This document shows positions 42,321 through 50,760 of a DNA stretch of 64,000 nt, one piece after another. The notes beneath the pieces were generated by a model. The model was not told the origin of the DNA and searched no databases. It saw only the letters and a program-made list of their open reading frames with translations. The first letter of the stretch is position 1. Each line of letters begins with the position of its first letter. The translations under genes were made by a program, and so were the position numbers. This stretch comes from CAXMNX01 sp964194845 (lineage in GTDB: Bacteria > Pseudomonadota > Alphaproteobacteria > Rhodobacterales > Rhodobacteraceae). Location: NCBI GenBank assembly GCA_964194845.1, contig CAXMNX010000104.1, positions 1-64,000 of the forward strand, read 5' to 3'.

Positions 42321-44522
42321 TCAGGCGGCTTTCGCTTCGGGCCCGACGCGCGCATAAAAACTCTGGCCGCTCTCCGCCATCTCGCGAAGAAGTGCCGGCA
42401 CCGCAAAACGGTCGCCATGCGCTGCCTGAAGACCCTCGCAAATCTCGACCGCGCCAGCCGCGCCGATCATATCCAGCCAGGAAAACGGACCGCCCGACCA
42501 GGGCGCGAAACCCCAGCCAAGGATCGCGCCGACGTCGCCCTCGCGGATATCCGTCAGCACGCCTTCCTCCAGCGCCCGCACCGCTTCCAGCACTTGCGCC
42601 ATCATCAGCCTGTGTTGGGCACCTGTCAGTTCCGGCTGGCTGTCTGCGACCGGGTATTTCTCAGTTAACCCGTCCCAAAGCCCGCCACGCTGGCCCTTTT
42701 CGTCATAAGCATAAAAACCGGCATTCGCCTTGCGCCCAAGCCGCCCTTCATCCGCCATCCAGAAAAGCACGTCATCGACCGCGCCGTCGGGATAGGCATC
42801 CCCCATCGCGGCGCGCGTCGCCTTGGCGATCTTGACGCCCAGATCAACCGAGGTCTCATCGACCAGTTGCAGTGGCCCCAAGGGAAAGCCAAGCAATTTG
42901 GCGGAATTTTCGATCAGCGCAGGCTCGACGCCTTCGCCCACCATCCGGATACCTTCGTTGATGTATGGGATGATGCAGCGGTTGGCATAAAAGAAACGCG
43001 CGTCATTGACGACGATCGGGGTCTTCCGAATTTGCCGCACAAAGTCCAGCGCCTTCGCCACTGCCCGGTCCCCGGTTTCCCGGCCCTTGATGATCTCTAC
43101 CAGCAACATCTTGTCCACCGGCGAAAAGAAATGGATGCCGATGAACTGGTCAGCCCGGACACTGGCTTTGGCAAGTTCGGTGATTGGCAAGGTCGAGGTA
43201 TTGGTCGCGAAAATACAATCTTCGCCAACGATTGCCTCAACCTTCTTTGTCATCTCAGCCTTGACCTCCGGGTCTTCGAAGACGGCTTCGACGATCAGGT
43301 CGCAGGCTTCTAATTCGGTCAGGTCAGTCGTTGCTTTGATCCGCCCCAGCACCGCCGACTTTTTACCTTCGGTCACCTTTTTCCGCTGGATGCCCTTGTC
43401 GAGGACGCCTTCTGACAGCGCCTTACCCTTGTCCGCCGCATCCTGCTCGCGGTCGACAAGAACCACGTCAATTCCGGCGTTTGCCGACACATAAGCAATC
43501 CCCGCCCCCATCATGCCCGCACCCAGAACGCCCACGCGCCGCACTGTCTGATCAGCCACGGCTGGACGGTTGGCACCCTTCTCCAACGCCTCCTTGTTGA
43601 TAAACAAAGACCGGATCATCGCTCTCGACGTCGGGTCCATCAGTATCTTGGTGAACCAGCGGGCCTCGATCTTCAGCGCGGTGTCGAACGGTACCAAAGC
43701 GCCCTCATAGATCGCGCTTAGCAACGCCTTGGCCGCCGGATAGACGCCCTTGGTCCGCCCGTTGATCATCGCCGAAGCCCCGACGAACGTCATGAAACCC
43801 GCAGGGTGATACGGCGCGCCGCCCGGCATCTTCCAGCCTTTTTGGTCCCAGGGTTTTACGATGTCGGCGTCGGCAGCACTCAGCACCCATTCTTTCGCGC
43901 GCGCCAAAAGCTCGTCTGCCGGAACCACTTCGTCGATCAACTGCGCCGACTTTGCCTTTTTGGGGTCCAGCATCTTGCCTTCCAGCAGCACAGGTGCGGC
44001 CGCCATCGCGCCCACCATTCGCGAATAGCGCGTGGTTCCGCCGCCGCCGGGAAATAGACCCACCAGTATTTCGGGAAGGCCAATTTTTCCCTTGGGGGTA
44101 TCGGCCATGAATCTCCGATGGCAGGAAAGCGCAATTTCGGTGCCTATACCGGCGCAAAGACCGGGGATCGCACAGGCCACGGGCTTGCCGCCCTTATTGG
44201 TCTTCGGATCAAGTCCGGCGCGTTCAAGTTTCCGCATGATCCGGTGCCCGTTCATCACAAAGTCAAAGAGCGCCGGTGCCGGATTATCGCCCGAAGCCTC
44301 GCGGATCGCCGCCAGAACGTTCAGGTCCATCCCGCCCGCGAATGTGTCCTTGCCGCTGGTGATGACGATGCCCTTGACGTCGTCGTCTGCAAGCGCCCGA
44401 TCAGTATACTCGTCGATCAGCGAAAACGCGTCGCGCGTCAGCACATTCATCGATTTGCCGGGTACATCCCAGGTGACAACGGCAATGCCGTCGTCGTGAA
44501 GGTCGTAAGTGAAGTCGGTCAT
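42321..44522 (-). CDS. Multifunctional fatty-acid oxidation enzyme (enoyl-CoA hydratase / 3-hydroxyacyl-CoA dehydrogenase)
   Basis: A 733-residue FadB/FadJ-type protein. The N-terminal crotonase domain has MNVLTRDAF, AGGMDLNVL and the oxyanion segment PGLCAGIGTEIALSCHRR with GLPEILVGLFPGGGGTTR. The second domain binds NAD at RVGVLGAGMMGAGIAYVSANAG (about 329-349) and continues with IFATNTSTLPITELA, FIGIHFFSPVDKMLLVEII and NDARFFYANRCI. It carries hydration and dehydrogenation in beta-oxidation. The ATG at 44522 matches homologues (MTDFTYDL). The thiolase lies just upstream in the same direction, with a small gene between. FadJ-like by sequence. Confidence 0.94.
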   Translation of the reverse strand: MTDFTYDLHDDGIAVVTWDVPGKSMNVLTRDAFSLIDEYTDRALADDDVKGIVITSGKDTFAGGMDLNVLAAIREASGDNPAPALFDFVMNGHRIMRKLERAGLDPKTNKGGKPVACAIPGLCAGIGTEIALSCHRRFMADTPKGKIGLPEILVGLFPGGGGTTRYSRMVGAMAAAPVLLEGKMLDPKKAKSAQLIDEVVPADELLARAKEWVLSAADADIVKPWDQKGWKMPGGAPYHPAGFMTFVGASAMINGRTKGVYPAAKALLSAIYEGALVPFDTALKIEARWFTKILMDPTSRAMIRSLFINKEALEKGANRPAVADQTVRRVGVLGAGMMGAGIAYVSANAGIDVVLVDREQDAADKGKALSEGVLDKGIQRKKVTEGKKSAVLGRIKATTDLTELEACDLIVEAVFEDPEVKAEMTKKVEAIVGEDCIFATNTSTLPITELAKASVRADQFIGIHFFSPVDKMLLVEIIKGRETGDRAVAKALDFVRQIRKTPIVVNDARFFYANRCIIPYINEGIRMVGEGVEPALIENSAKLLGFPLGPLQLVDETSVDLGVKIAKATRAAMGDAYPDGAVDDVLFWMADEGRLGRKANAGFYAYDEKGQRGGLWDGLTEKYPVADSQPELTGAQHRLMMAQVLEAVRALEEGVLTDIREGDVGAILGWGFAPWSGGPFSWLDMIGAAGAVEICEGLQAAHGDRFAVPALLREMAESGQSFYARVGPEAKAA

Positions 44523-44604
44523 GGGATTGGATCCTGTAAATAAAGATGTTCTGACGTGCCGGTCGTTCTGAAACGACAACCGGAGATACCGCGCGCAGAA
44601 TTTC

Positions 44605-45024
44605 TTAGTGAATAATGCGCTCGACTGCTTCGATCGGAATTGGGATTTCCAGATATTCCAGCATCTCGATCATCCAGCGATCGGGTTTCGGCATCAAAAG
44701 AAAATATCGGATCGTGCTGGTAACCAGGGGCGTATCTTCCGCATCCAGTTCGGTCCAATGCGCGGTCACGCGTGTGCGCCGATTGCGCATTGGATCGCGT
44801 TCGAGGATGGTGCATTTTCCGTGCGTGATCGCGTGCACGGCAAGCGCTTCGCGATACGAACTGCTGACGGCAAGAAAATGTTCCAGGTCTTTGACCACCA
44901 GCACACCTGCCGGGCTGTAGACGACCAACGGCATGATGATATATTTGGACAGTGCTTCGAAATCGTTTTCGAATAACGCCTTGCGTGTTTCTTCCAGAAA
45001 CGAAATTAAATTGTCCGTTGACAT
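44605..45024 (-). CDS. NTF2-like (SnoaL/ketosteroid-isomerase fold) protein
   Basis: A 139-residue protein whose pattern, a helical start MSTDNLISFLEETRKALFENDFEALSKYI followed by beta-strands ending in VVYSPAGVLVVKDLEHFL and VTAHWTELD, fits the NTF2-like fold. Catalytic residues are not identifiable. The ATG at 45024 follows GGAGGGG and was preferred over an upstream ATG with no ribosome site. It lies between the thiolase and the FadJ-like gene on the same strand, with 82-92 base gaps. It could be an accessory of fatty-acid metabolism, an inference from position. Confidence 0.7.
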   Translation of the reverse strand: MSTDNLISFLEETRKALFENDFEALSKYIIMPLVVYSPAGVLVVKDLEHFLAVSSSYREALAVHAITHGKCTILERDPMRNRRTRVTAHWTELDAEDTPLVTSTIRYFLLMPKPDRWMIEMLEYLEIPIPIEAVERIIH

Positions 45025-45116
45025 AAGACCCCTCCACCAAAATGCCGTAATCGCGGCAGTCCGGAAGCCGAACATTTACCCCATCACTGCATTCTAGACC
45101 GAATCCCTGGCCCATG

Positions 45117-46328
45117 TCACACGCGCTCAATGATCGTGGCGGCCCCCATACCACTGGCGACACATAATGTGGCCAGCCCGAGCGCCTTATCCTGGCGCTC
45201 CAACTCATCCAGCAGGATGCCAATAATCATAGTGCCCGAGGCACCAAGCGGATGCCCCATCGCGATTGCGCCGCCGTTGACGTTTAACCTTTCGTGATCG
45301 ACATCAAACGCCTGCATGAACCGCAGAACAACCGACGAAAACGCCTCGTTAACCTCGAAAAGGTCGATGTCCGAGATTGCCATACCGCTGTCGGCCAGAA
45401 TTTTCTGCGTCGCCGGAACAGGACCTGTAAGCATTATTGTGGGGTCGGTGCCGATCTTCGCCGTTGCGCGGATGCGGGCGCGTGGTTTCAGGCCGTTCGC
45501 GTCGCCAAATTCCTTCGAGCCAACCAGAATCGCGGCCGCACCGTCAACGATGCCGCTTGCATTTCCGGCGTGATGAACGTGATTAATTTTCTCTAGATGC
45601 GGGTATTTCATCAACGCGACCGCATCGAAGCCGGGCATGACCTCGCCTTGATCCTTGAAGCTTGGCTTCAACGCGCCCAATGCCTGCATATCGGTGCCGG
45701 GGCGCATATATTCGTCCCGCGCGAGGATTGGCAGACCGTTTTGATCCCTGATCTCGACGATCGATTTCCCAAATCGACCCTCTTCCCAGGCTCTGGCTGC
45801 GCGGGCCTGGCTTTCGACAGCAAATGCGTCCGCATCGTCGCGGGAAAATCCGAACTCGGTCGCGATAATGTCCGCCGAAATGCCCTGCGGCACAAAGTAG
45901 GTCTTCATCGCAACGCTTGGATCGACCGCAATCGCCGCACCGTCCGACCCCATCGGCACGCGGCTCATGCATTCGACGCCACCGGCGATGTAACCCTCGC
46001 CCGCTCCGCCTTTGACCTGATTGGCGGCAAGGTTTACGGCCTCCATGCCGCTGGCGCAGAACCGGTTGATCGACAGGCCCGGAATACGCTCATCCAGATC
46101 ACTGGCCAGAACCGCGGTCCGCGCAAGGCATCCGCCCTGTTCCTTGACCTGGGTGGCATTGCCCCAGATCACATCCTCGACCGCATGACCTTCCAGACCG
46201 TTTCGGTCCTTAACCGCGTTCAGCATGTCCGCGCTCAACTTCACTGGTGTCACTTCATGCAGGCTGCCATCAGCGCGGCCCTTGCCACGCGGTGATCGGA
46301 TGGCATCGAAGATATAGGCATCGCGCAT
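45117..46328 (-). CDS. Acetyl-CoA C-acyltransferase (thiolase)
   Basis: A 403-residue thiolase with the acyl-enzyme cysteine C91 (NRFCASGMEAVN), H359 in GGAIAMGHPLGASG, and C389 in LCVASGMGA. It cleaves 3-ketoacyl-CoA in beta-oxidation, consistent with the FadJ-like enzyme and acyl-CoA dehydrogenase around it. A biosynthetic acetoacetyl-CoA thiolase role feeding ccr is also possible, but the genomic context favours oxidation (FadA). The gst gene ends 13 bases upstream, so both are probably one transcript. Confidence 0.93.
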   Translation of the reverse strand: MRDAYIFDAIRSPRGKGRADGSLHEVTPVKLSADMLNAVKDRNGLEGHAVEDVIWGNATQVKEQGGCLARTAVLASDLDERIPGLSINRFCASGMEAVNLAANQVKGGAGEGYIAGGVECMSRVPMGSDGAAIAVDPSVAMKTYFVPQGISADIIATEFGFSRDDADAFAVESQARAARAWEEGRFGKSIVEIRDQNGLPILARDEYMRPGTDMQALGALKPSFKDQGEVMPGFDAVALMKYPHLEKINHVHHAGNASGIVDGAAAILVGSKEFGDANGLKPRARIRATAKIGTDPTIMLTGPVPATQKILADSGMAISDIDLFEVNEAFSSVVLRFMQAFDVDHERLNVNGGAIAMGHPLGASGTMIIGILLDELERQDKALGLATLCVASGMGAATIIERV

Positions 46329-46341
46329 CGTCGTCTCCTCT

Positions 46342-46974
46342 TTATGCCCGGTCGGCTGGGCTTCCCGGCATCAGGTCATAGGGGTGTTTCCATCCCGGTA
46401 GTTCGGCAAGCCGATCCATCCATCCATCGATATTTGGCCAGTCCTCGCGGGCAAACCCAAATGGCTCGGGGTAATACAGATAGCCACAGCACGAGAGATC
46501 CGCATTTGTGACGTTGGGGCCAACGATGAAATCTTTGCCGTCAAGATACGCGTTCAGAACCCGGTAGGCGGCCTTCAACCGGCCTTGCAGGAATTTGATG
46601 ACTTGCTCAGGGCGTTTTTCGGGGTCCAGAAAATTCATCATGAACCTTGCCGTTCCTGCCTGACTGGAAAGTTTATGATTGTCCCAAAACACCCAGCGGA
46701 AAACCTCGCGTCGCTCCTCAGCCGTTTCGCCGCCAAATTTGCCGGTTCTCTCGGTGATATAGGCCTGGATCGCCCCCGACTGCGACAGCTGCACATCACC
46801 GTCAATCATTACCGGCGCTTCGGCCATGACATTCAGGTCGCCAAATTCCTCTGACCTGGCGGCGCCATTGAAGAAATCCACCCAGACCGGTTCCCAGTTA
46901 AGCCCGCTGAGTTCCAGCGCCAGCGCGGCCTTGTAGCTGTTACCGCTTTCGCCAAAGCAGTGCAGTTGGATCAT
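46342..46974 (-). CDS. Glutathione S-transferase family protein
   Basis: A 210-residue GST. The thioredoxin-like N-terminal domain (MIQLHCFGESGNSYKAALALELSGL, and APVMIDGDVQLSQSGAIQAYI with the gamma-glutamyl-binding serine) and the helical C-terminal domain (FIVGPNVTNADLSCCGYLYYPEP) are both present. The substrate is unknown. It lies directly before the thiolase gene, and a candidate CtrA-type site lies 86-101 bases upstream of its start. It may detoxify acyl-derived electrophiles, an inference from context. Confidence 0.9.
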   Translation of the reverse strand: MIQLHCFGESGNSYKAALALELSGLNWEPVWVDFFNGAARSEEFGDLNVMAEAPVMIDGDVQLSQSGAIQAYITERTGKFGGETAEERREVFRWVFWDNHKLSSQAGTARFMMNFLDPEKRPEQVIKFLQGRLKAAYRVLNAYLDGKDFIVGPNVTNADLSCCGYLYYPEPFGFAREDWPNIDGWMDRLAELPGWKHPYDLMPGSPADRA

Positions 46975-47020
46975 TGTGTGCCCTTAATTTCACGAACTAC
47001 CTGCGGCAGCCTTCCGGAGT

Positions 47021-47043
47021 TGCGTATTTTTGAAAAGATGAAG
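47021..47043 (+). repeat. GTATTTTTG-type element, copy 4
   Basis: Reads TGCGTATTTTTGAAAAGATG then AAG. Unlike the other copies it is not at the 3' end of a same-strand gene: it sits between the start of gst and the end of the small gene at 47243, both on the minus strand. Confidence 0.4.
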
Positions 47044-47059
47044 TTGCAATCGGCATCTC

Positions 47060-47075
47060 TTAATGTCGTTTTAAC
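47060..47075. promoter_or_regulatory. Candidate CtrA-binding site upstream of gst
   Basis: TTAA-TGTCGTT-TTAAC fits TTAA-N7-TTAAC exactly and resembles the site at 18000 (both TTAATG...TTAACC). It is the second full match in the window. It lies 86-101 bases upstream of the gst start. Binding is inferred. Confidence 0.4.
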
Positions 47076-47242
47076 CTTGAGTTTTCTAAACTTGCGATGC
47101 GGTACAGGCTGGCGAGCCGATGGCCGTAAAAGGTGAAGCCCTGCTGCCCCGGTCATGTCTGAACAAAGGGGTGGCAGGGTGCCTCGCGCCCATTCATCTT
47201 TTCCGAAATACGCATTCCCAAATGTCACTGTTTGTTCAGCCC

Positions 47243-47455
47243 TCACCGTTTTCGCGATTCTAGTTCAGCGTTAAACAATCTTAACCGCGCAGCCAAATTT
47301 TCTTCGTCTGTCACCGAACTGAAGTTCTCGAACAGAAAACTCAGCGCCTCGCCTTCGTCCAGACCGGCATCGCTGGCAAACCGGCGCAGCCGGCGATAAC
47401 CGTCCTCGGTCATCGCGACAGGAAACCGACGTGTCAGGCGCAGGCGTTTAGGCAT
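47243..47455 (-). CDS. Small basic protein of unknown function
   Basis: A 70-residue protein with a basic N-terminus (MPKRLRLTRRFPVAMTEDGYRRLRRFASDAGL) and an acidic C-terminal half (DEGEALSFLFENFSSVTDEENL). The pattern looks like a small DNA-binding protein of the ribbon-helix-helix kind, where VAMTEDGYRRLRRFA would be the strand and first helix, but I cannot confirm the fold. It is 9 bases downstream of the acyl-CoA dehydrogenase stop on the same strand and so is probably in that operon. The ATG at 47455 was chosen. Confidence 0.6.
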   Translation of the reverse strand: MPKRLRLTRRFPVAMTEDGYRRLRRFASDAGLDEGEALSFLFENFSSVTDEENLAARLRLFNAELESRKR

Positions 47456-47464
47456 CAAAACCTC

Positions 47465-49243
47465 TCAGAAATTCGCCGCATCCAGCGTCATCACCGGCTC
47501 GGCCCCCGACCGAATGCGCGCCAGATGCGTGGCGGTCATCGGCAGTTGCCGCGCCATATAATAGCGCCCCGTTTCAATCTTCGAGCGGTAAAAATCGACG
47601 TCACTCGCTCCGGCCTCAAGGGCCTCTGCTGCCGCCTTCGCCATCTGCGCCCACAAAAAGCCCAGCGTGACGTGCCCAAATAAATGCATGAAATCATACG
47701 ACCCGGCCAGCGCGTTGTTGGGGTTCTTCATGCCCTCGGCCATGAAATACGTCGCCGCCGCCTGCAAATCCATTGACGCCGCCTTTAGCGGATCAAGAAA
47801 ACTCGCCTTCAGCGCCTCGTTATCTTCATTCTCCTTGATGAAGCCTTTCACAAGCTCAAAGAACGCCATGATCGCCTTACCACCGTTCTGCGGCAGCTTC
47901 CGACCCACAAGATCGAGCGACTGGATGCCGTTGGTGCCCTCATAGATCATCGCGATCCGGGCATCGCGCACATACTGTTCCAGCCCCCATTCGCGGGTAA
48001 ACCCCGACCCACCAAGCGTCTGCTGCGCCGCCACGCAGGTGTCAAAGCCCTTGTCGGTCAAAAACCCCTTCATCACCGGGATCAGCAGCGACACTATGTC
48101 TTCAGCTTCTTCGTCCTTCATCCGGTGCGACCGGTCGATCAGCGACGATCCCCAGAAAACCAGCGCCCGGCCGCCTTCGACATGGGATTTCTGATCCAGA
48201 AGGTTTCGCCGCACGTCTGGGTGTACGATGATCGGGTCGGCGGGGCCGTCGGGGTTTTTCACGCCCGTGACATCTCGGCCCTGAAGGCGGTCACGGGCAA
48301 AGCCAAGCGCGTTCTGATAGGCAACCTCGCCCTGCGAATACCCCTGAAGTGCTACCGAAAGCCGCGCCTCGTTCATCATTGTGAACATCGCGCGCATTCC
48401 ATTGTGCAACTCGCCCAGAAGCCAACCTGTCGCACCGTCGTAATTCATCACGCACGTCGCGTTTCCATGAATGCCCATCTTCGCTTCTAACCCGCCGCAA
48501 GTTACCGCATTGCGGTCACCAAGCGAGCCGTCCCCGTTGACCAGAAACTTCGGCACCACAAAAAGCGATATGCCCTTCACACCCTCCGGACCGCCCGGAA
48601 TTTTCGCCAGAACCAGATGCACAATATTTTCGCCCAGATCGTTCTCGCCGCCCGAGATCCAAATCTTCTGTCCGGTGATGGCGTAGCTGCCGTCGTCCTG
48701 CGCTTCCGCCTTGGTGCGGATCAGCCCCAGATCGGTGCCGCAATGCGGTTCCGTCAGGTTCATCGTGCCGGTCCAGCGACCTTCGTAAAGCGGCGGCAGA
48801 TAGGTGGTCTTTTGGTCATCCGTGCCATGAGCATGAATGGCCGATGCAGCACCATGGCTCAGGCCCACATACATCTGCAACGCCATGTTAGCGGTCGAGA
48901 ACAGCTCGCCCGTTGCGGTGTTCAGAAGATGCGGCATACCCTGACCGCCGTATTCGGGATCGCAATCCAGCCCCATCCAGCCGCCGACGGCCATCTGGGC
49001 AAAGGCATCCTTAAACCCCTCGGGCGTGCGCACCACGCCGTTTTCCAATTGGCAGCCCTCTTCGTCGCCGACCGCATTCAGCGGTTGCAGGACATTCGCG
49101 GCAATCTTGCCGGCTTCTTCCAGAACCGCGCCGGTAAAATCGCGCTCCAACTCATTGTATCCCGGAACATCGCTTTCCGAGACCTTCATCAAATCGTGCA
49201 AAACAAACTGGATATCCTTGATCGGCGGCGTATAGCTCGGCAT
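47465..49243 (-). CDS. Acyl-CoA dehydrogenase (long form with C-terminal extension)
   Basis: A 592-residue FAD enzyme of the AidB/FadE12-like group that oxidises acyl-CoA to enoyl-CoA. Motifs are MNLTEPHCGTDLGLIRTKAE (FAD side), GYAITGQKIWIS-like AITGQKIWISGGENDLGENI, ALQGYSQGEVAYQNAL, and QTLGGSGFTREWGLEQYVRDARIAMIYEGTNGIQSLDLVGRK. The catalytic glutamate is that of YEGTNG. The N-terminal MPSYTPPIKDIQFVLHDLM and the C-terminal tail make it about 200 longer than classical enzymes. A paralogue is at 61720. It follows the MerR gene by 32 bases, as one operon. Confidence 0.93.
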   Translation of the reverse strand: MPSYTPPIKDIQFVLHDLMKVSESDVPGYNELERDFTGAVLEEAGKIAANVLQPLNAVGDEEGCQLENGVVRTPEGFKDAFAQMAVGGWMGLDCDPEYGGQGMPHLLNTATGELFSTANMALQMYVGLSHGAASAIHAHGTDDQKTTYLPPLYEGRWTGTMNLTEPHCGTDLGLIRTKAEAQDDGSYAITGQKIWISGGENDLGENIVHLVLAKIPGGPEGVKGISLFVVPKFLVNGDGSLGDRNAVTCGGLEAKMGIHGNATCVMNYDGATGWLLGELHNGMRAMFTMMNEARLSVALQGYSQGEVAYQNALGFARDRLQGRDVTGVKNPDGPADPIIVHPDVRRNLLDQKSHVEGGRALVFWGSSLIDRSHRMKDEEAEDIVSLLIPVMKGFLTDKGFDTCVAAQQTLGGSGFTREWGLEQYVRDARIAMIYEGTNGIQSLDLVGRKLPQNGGKAIMAFFELVKGFIKENEDNEALKASFLDPLKAASMDLQAAATYFMAEGMKNPNNALAGSYDFMHLFGHVTLGFLWAQMAKAAAEALEAGASDVDFYRSKIETGRYYMARQLPMTATHLARIRSGAEPVMTLDAANF

Positions 49244-49275
49244 CTCTCGCGCGTCCTTGAAAATGAATAATGGTC

Positions 49276-49680
49276 TTATTCGGCGGCGGCCGTGCTGGGC
49301 CGATTTAGCGAGGACAATAGCTTGCTGCCCCAATCCAGCTGCGAGCGAAGCTCGGAAATTGCTTCATTCAATTCGTCGCGCTGGCGCACCATATCCGCCA
49401 GGCGCTCCTGACCCAACTCATAGGCTTTGGTCATTTGCGGCAGGTTTTGGTTCGAGGTGTCGTAAAGGTCCAGAAGCTGGCGAATGTCTTCCAGACTGAA
49501 CCCGAACCGTTTCCCACGCAGGATCAGCTTCAGCCTTGCCCGGTCGCTTTTTGTGAACAGCCGCCTGGTTCCCTGGCGGATAGGAAACAAAAGTTCCTTG
49601 GCCTCGTAGAAGCGCAAAGTCCTTGGAGTTGTGTCGAATGCGTCGCACATCTCGCGGATCGACATAAGGGTATCGGCCAT
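49276..49680 (-). CDS. MerR family regulator of the fatty-acid oxidation operon
   Basis: A 134-residue MerR protein: an HTH with SIREMCDAFDTTPRTLRFYEAKELLFPIRQGTRRLFTKSDRARL, then a coiled-coil dimer region ending in RQRDELNEAISELRSQLDWGS. No effector cysteines are visible, so it is not a metal sensor. Similar proteins (LiuR type) control branched-chain and fatty-acid catabolism. The gene precedes the acyl-CoA dehydrogenase on the same strand, and a 16-bp dyad that fits the LiuR-class operator lies 64 bases upstream of its start. Autoregulation is likely. Confidence 0.87.
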   Translation of the reverse strand: MADTLMSIREMCDAFDTTPRTLRFYEAKELLFPIRQGTRRLFTKSDRARLKLILRGKRFGFSLEDIRQLLDLYDTSNQNLPQMTKAYELGQERLADMVRQRDELNEAISELRSQLDWGSKLLSSLNRPSTAAAE

Positions 49681-49743
49681 GGATCGTTCCAATTCTGTTG
49701 CGGCCACTGACTTGCCTATGAAAGTGCCGCGTCGCAAGTGAAG

Positions 49744-49759
49744 TTGACGTTAACGTAAA
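49744..49759. promoter_or_regulatory. Candidate MerR/LiuR-type operator
   Basis: On the minus strand it reads TTTACGTTAACGTCAA, an 8+8 dyad with one mismatch, followed by a further ACGTAA-type half-site on the plus side (49760-49764). LiuR-class operators of branched-chain and fatty-acid catabolism share the ACGTTAACGT core. It lies between the two MerR genes. Confidence 0.55.
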
Positions 49760-49832
49760 CGTAACGCCGCGTCACAAACAATTCTGGGTAATATCCGAAA
49801 AAAGTCGTCGCCATTTTGGAAACGAATTGTCG

Positions 49833-50201
49833 CTACTTGAGCGAAGCAAGAACCTCGTCACGCACTTTTCTTATGTCTTCGACGGTAATTTCCAACTGTT
49901 CGCGCTCTTTCTCCAGCATTTCGATCTGTTGATCGGCGCGGACGATAAACTCGCGATATTGCGGCTCGGTGCCCTTTTCCTCGTAAATCTCCAACCACTG
50001 ACGAATATCTTCCAGGCCGAATCCCCACCGGCGGGCGCGCAAAATCAGCGTCATTCGCGCGATCTCGCGCGGGCCGTAAAACCGCGACCGGCCTTCTTTC
50101 GCCGGAGATAGCAATTCGATGTATTCGTAGTACCGCAGCGTGCGCGGCGTCACATCGAACCGCGCGACCATTTCCTTGAAGTTAAGACGCGCCTGCGCCA
50201 T
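49833..50201 (-). CDS. Second MerR family regulator
   Basis: A 122-residue MerR protein. NFKEMVARFDVTPRTLRYYEYIELLSPAKEGRSRFYGPREIARMTLILRARRWGFGLEDIRQWLEIY is the DNA-binding part, followed by a coiled coil (QIEMLEKEREQLEITVEDIRKVRDEVL). No metal-ligand cysteines are visible. It is a paralogue of the MerR at 49276 (TPRTLR-YYE/FYE, GF-LEDIRQ-L). The ATG at 50201 follows GGAGG and is divergent from the thioesterase operon at 50323, which it may control. Confidence 0.87.
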   Translation of the reverse strand: MAQARLNFKEMVARFDVTPRTLRYYEYIELLSPAKEGRSRFYGPREIARMTLILRARRWGFGLEDIRQWLEIYEEKGTEPQYREFIVRADQQIEMLEKEREQLEITVEDIRKVRDEVLASLK

Positions 50202-50322
50202 TGCGATCCTCCACCAGATCAGCCTAGTCGCTGCGTGCAATTCGATCAATCATGATGGGTGTGCCACACCTTGCGCTCGTTGCGCCGGGCTGATTGATAA
50301 GTGGCCGAATAGGGAGGCGATC

Positions 50323-50760
50323 TTGGCCGAAGACCGCAAACAACTTCTGGCGCGCCAGTTCATTGAAAGCATTCCGCACGCCCGCGAGCTTGGCATGGAG
50401 TTTGTCGAGATAGGCTCGGGCGAGGCTGAACTGACGATGCCCTACGACAAGCGGCTGGTTGGCGACCCGGCGACCGGCGTTATCCACGGCGGTGCGATAT
50501 CCACGCTGATGGACACCTGCGGGGGAGCGGCGGTGATGAGCCATCCGGCAAATCTTGGTGCGACCGCAACCATCGACCTGCGCATCGACTATATGCGCGC
50601 GGCGACCCCCGGACAGCGCATAAATGCGCGCGCGAGCTGCTATCACATCACCCGCACGGTGGCCTTCGTGCGCGCTGTCGCGATGGACGAAGACCGCGAA
50701 AACCCGGTGGCGACGGCGACGGGTGCGTTCACGGTTGAACGGGGCGAACCCGAGCGATGA
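50323..50760 (+). CDS. PaaI-type hotdog thioesterase
   Basis: A 145-residue hotdog-fold protein that probably hydrolyses an acyl- or aryl-CoA. The characteristic GVIHGGAISTLMDTCGGAAV (about 50-69) carries the HGG motif, followed by ATATIDLRIDYMRAA. The TTG start at 50323 has an AGGGAGG site six bases upstream, and no better start lies in frame. It overlaps the next thioesterase gene by ATGA. It is divergent from the MerR gene and close to the fatty-acid oxidation block, so CoA release from overloaded acyl-CoA pools is a possible role, inferred. Confidence 0.82.
   Translation: MAEDRKQLLARQFIESIPHARELGMEFVEIGSGEAELTMPYDKRLVGDPATGVIHGGAISTLMDTCGGAAVMSHPANLGATATIDLRIDYMRAATPGQRINARASCYHITRTVAFVRAVAMDEDRENPVATATGAFTVERGEPER

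Noticed and set aside
42202..42357. Small ORF after rpsD (MSICQCANPRAD...)
   Set aside because: It crosses a hairpin and a recurring element and runs into the convergent FadJ-like gene. It has no ribosome site and no recognisable product.
46971..47246. Minus-strand ORF in the gap before gst
   Set aside because: It overlaps the gst start, has no ribosome site, and the gap is AT-variable with regulatory-looking motifs rather than coding character.
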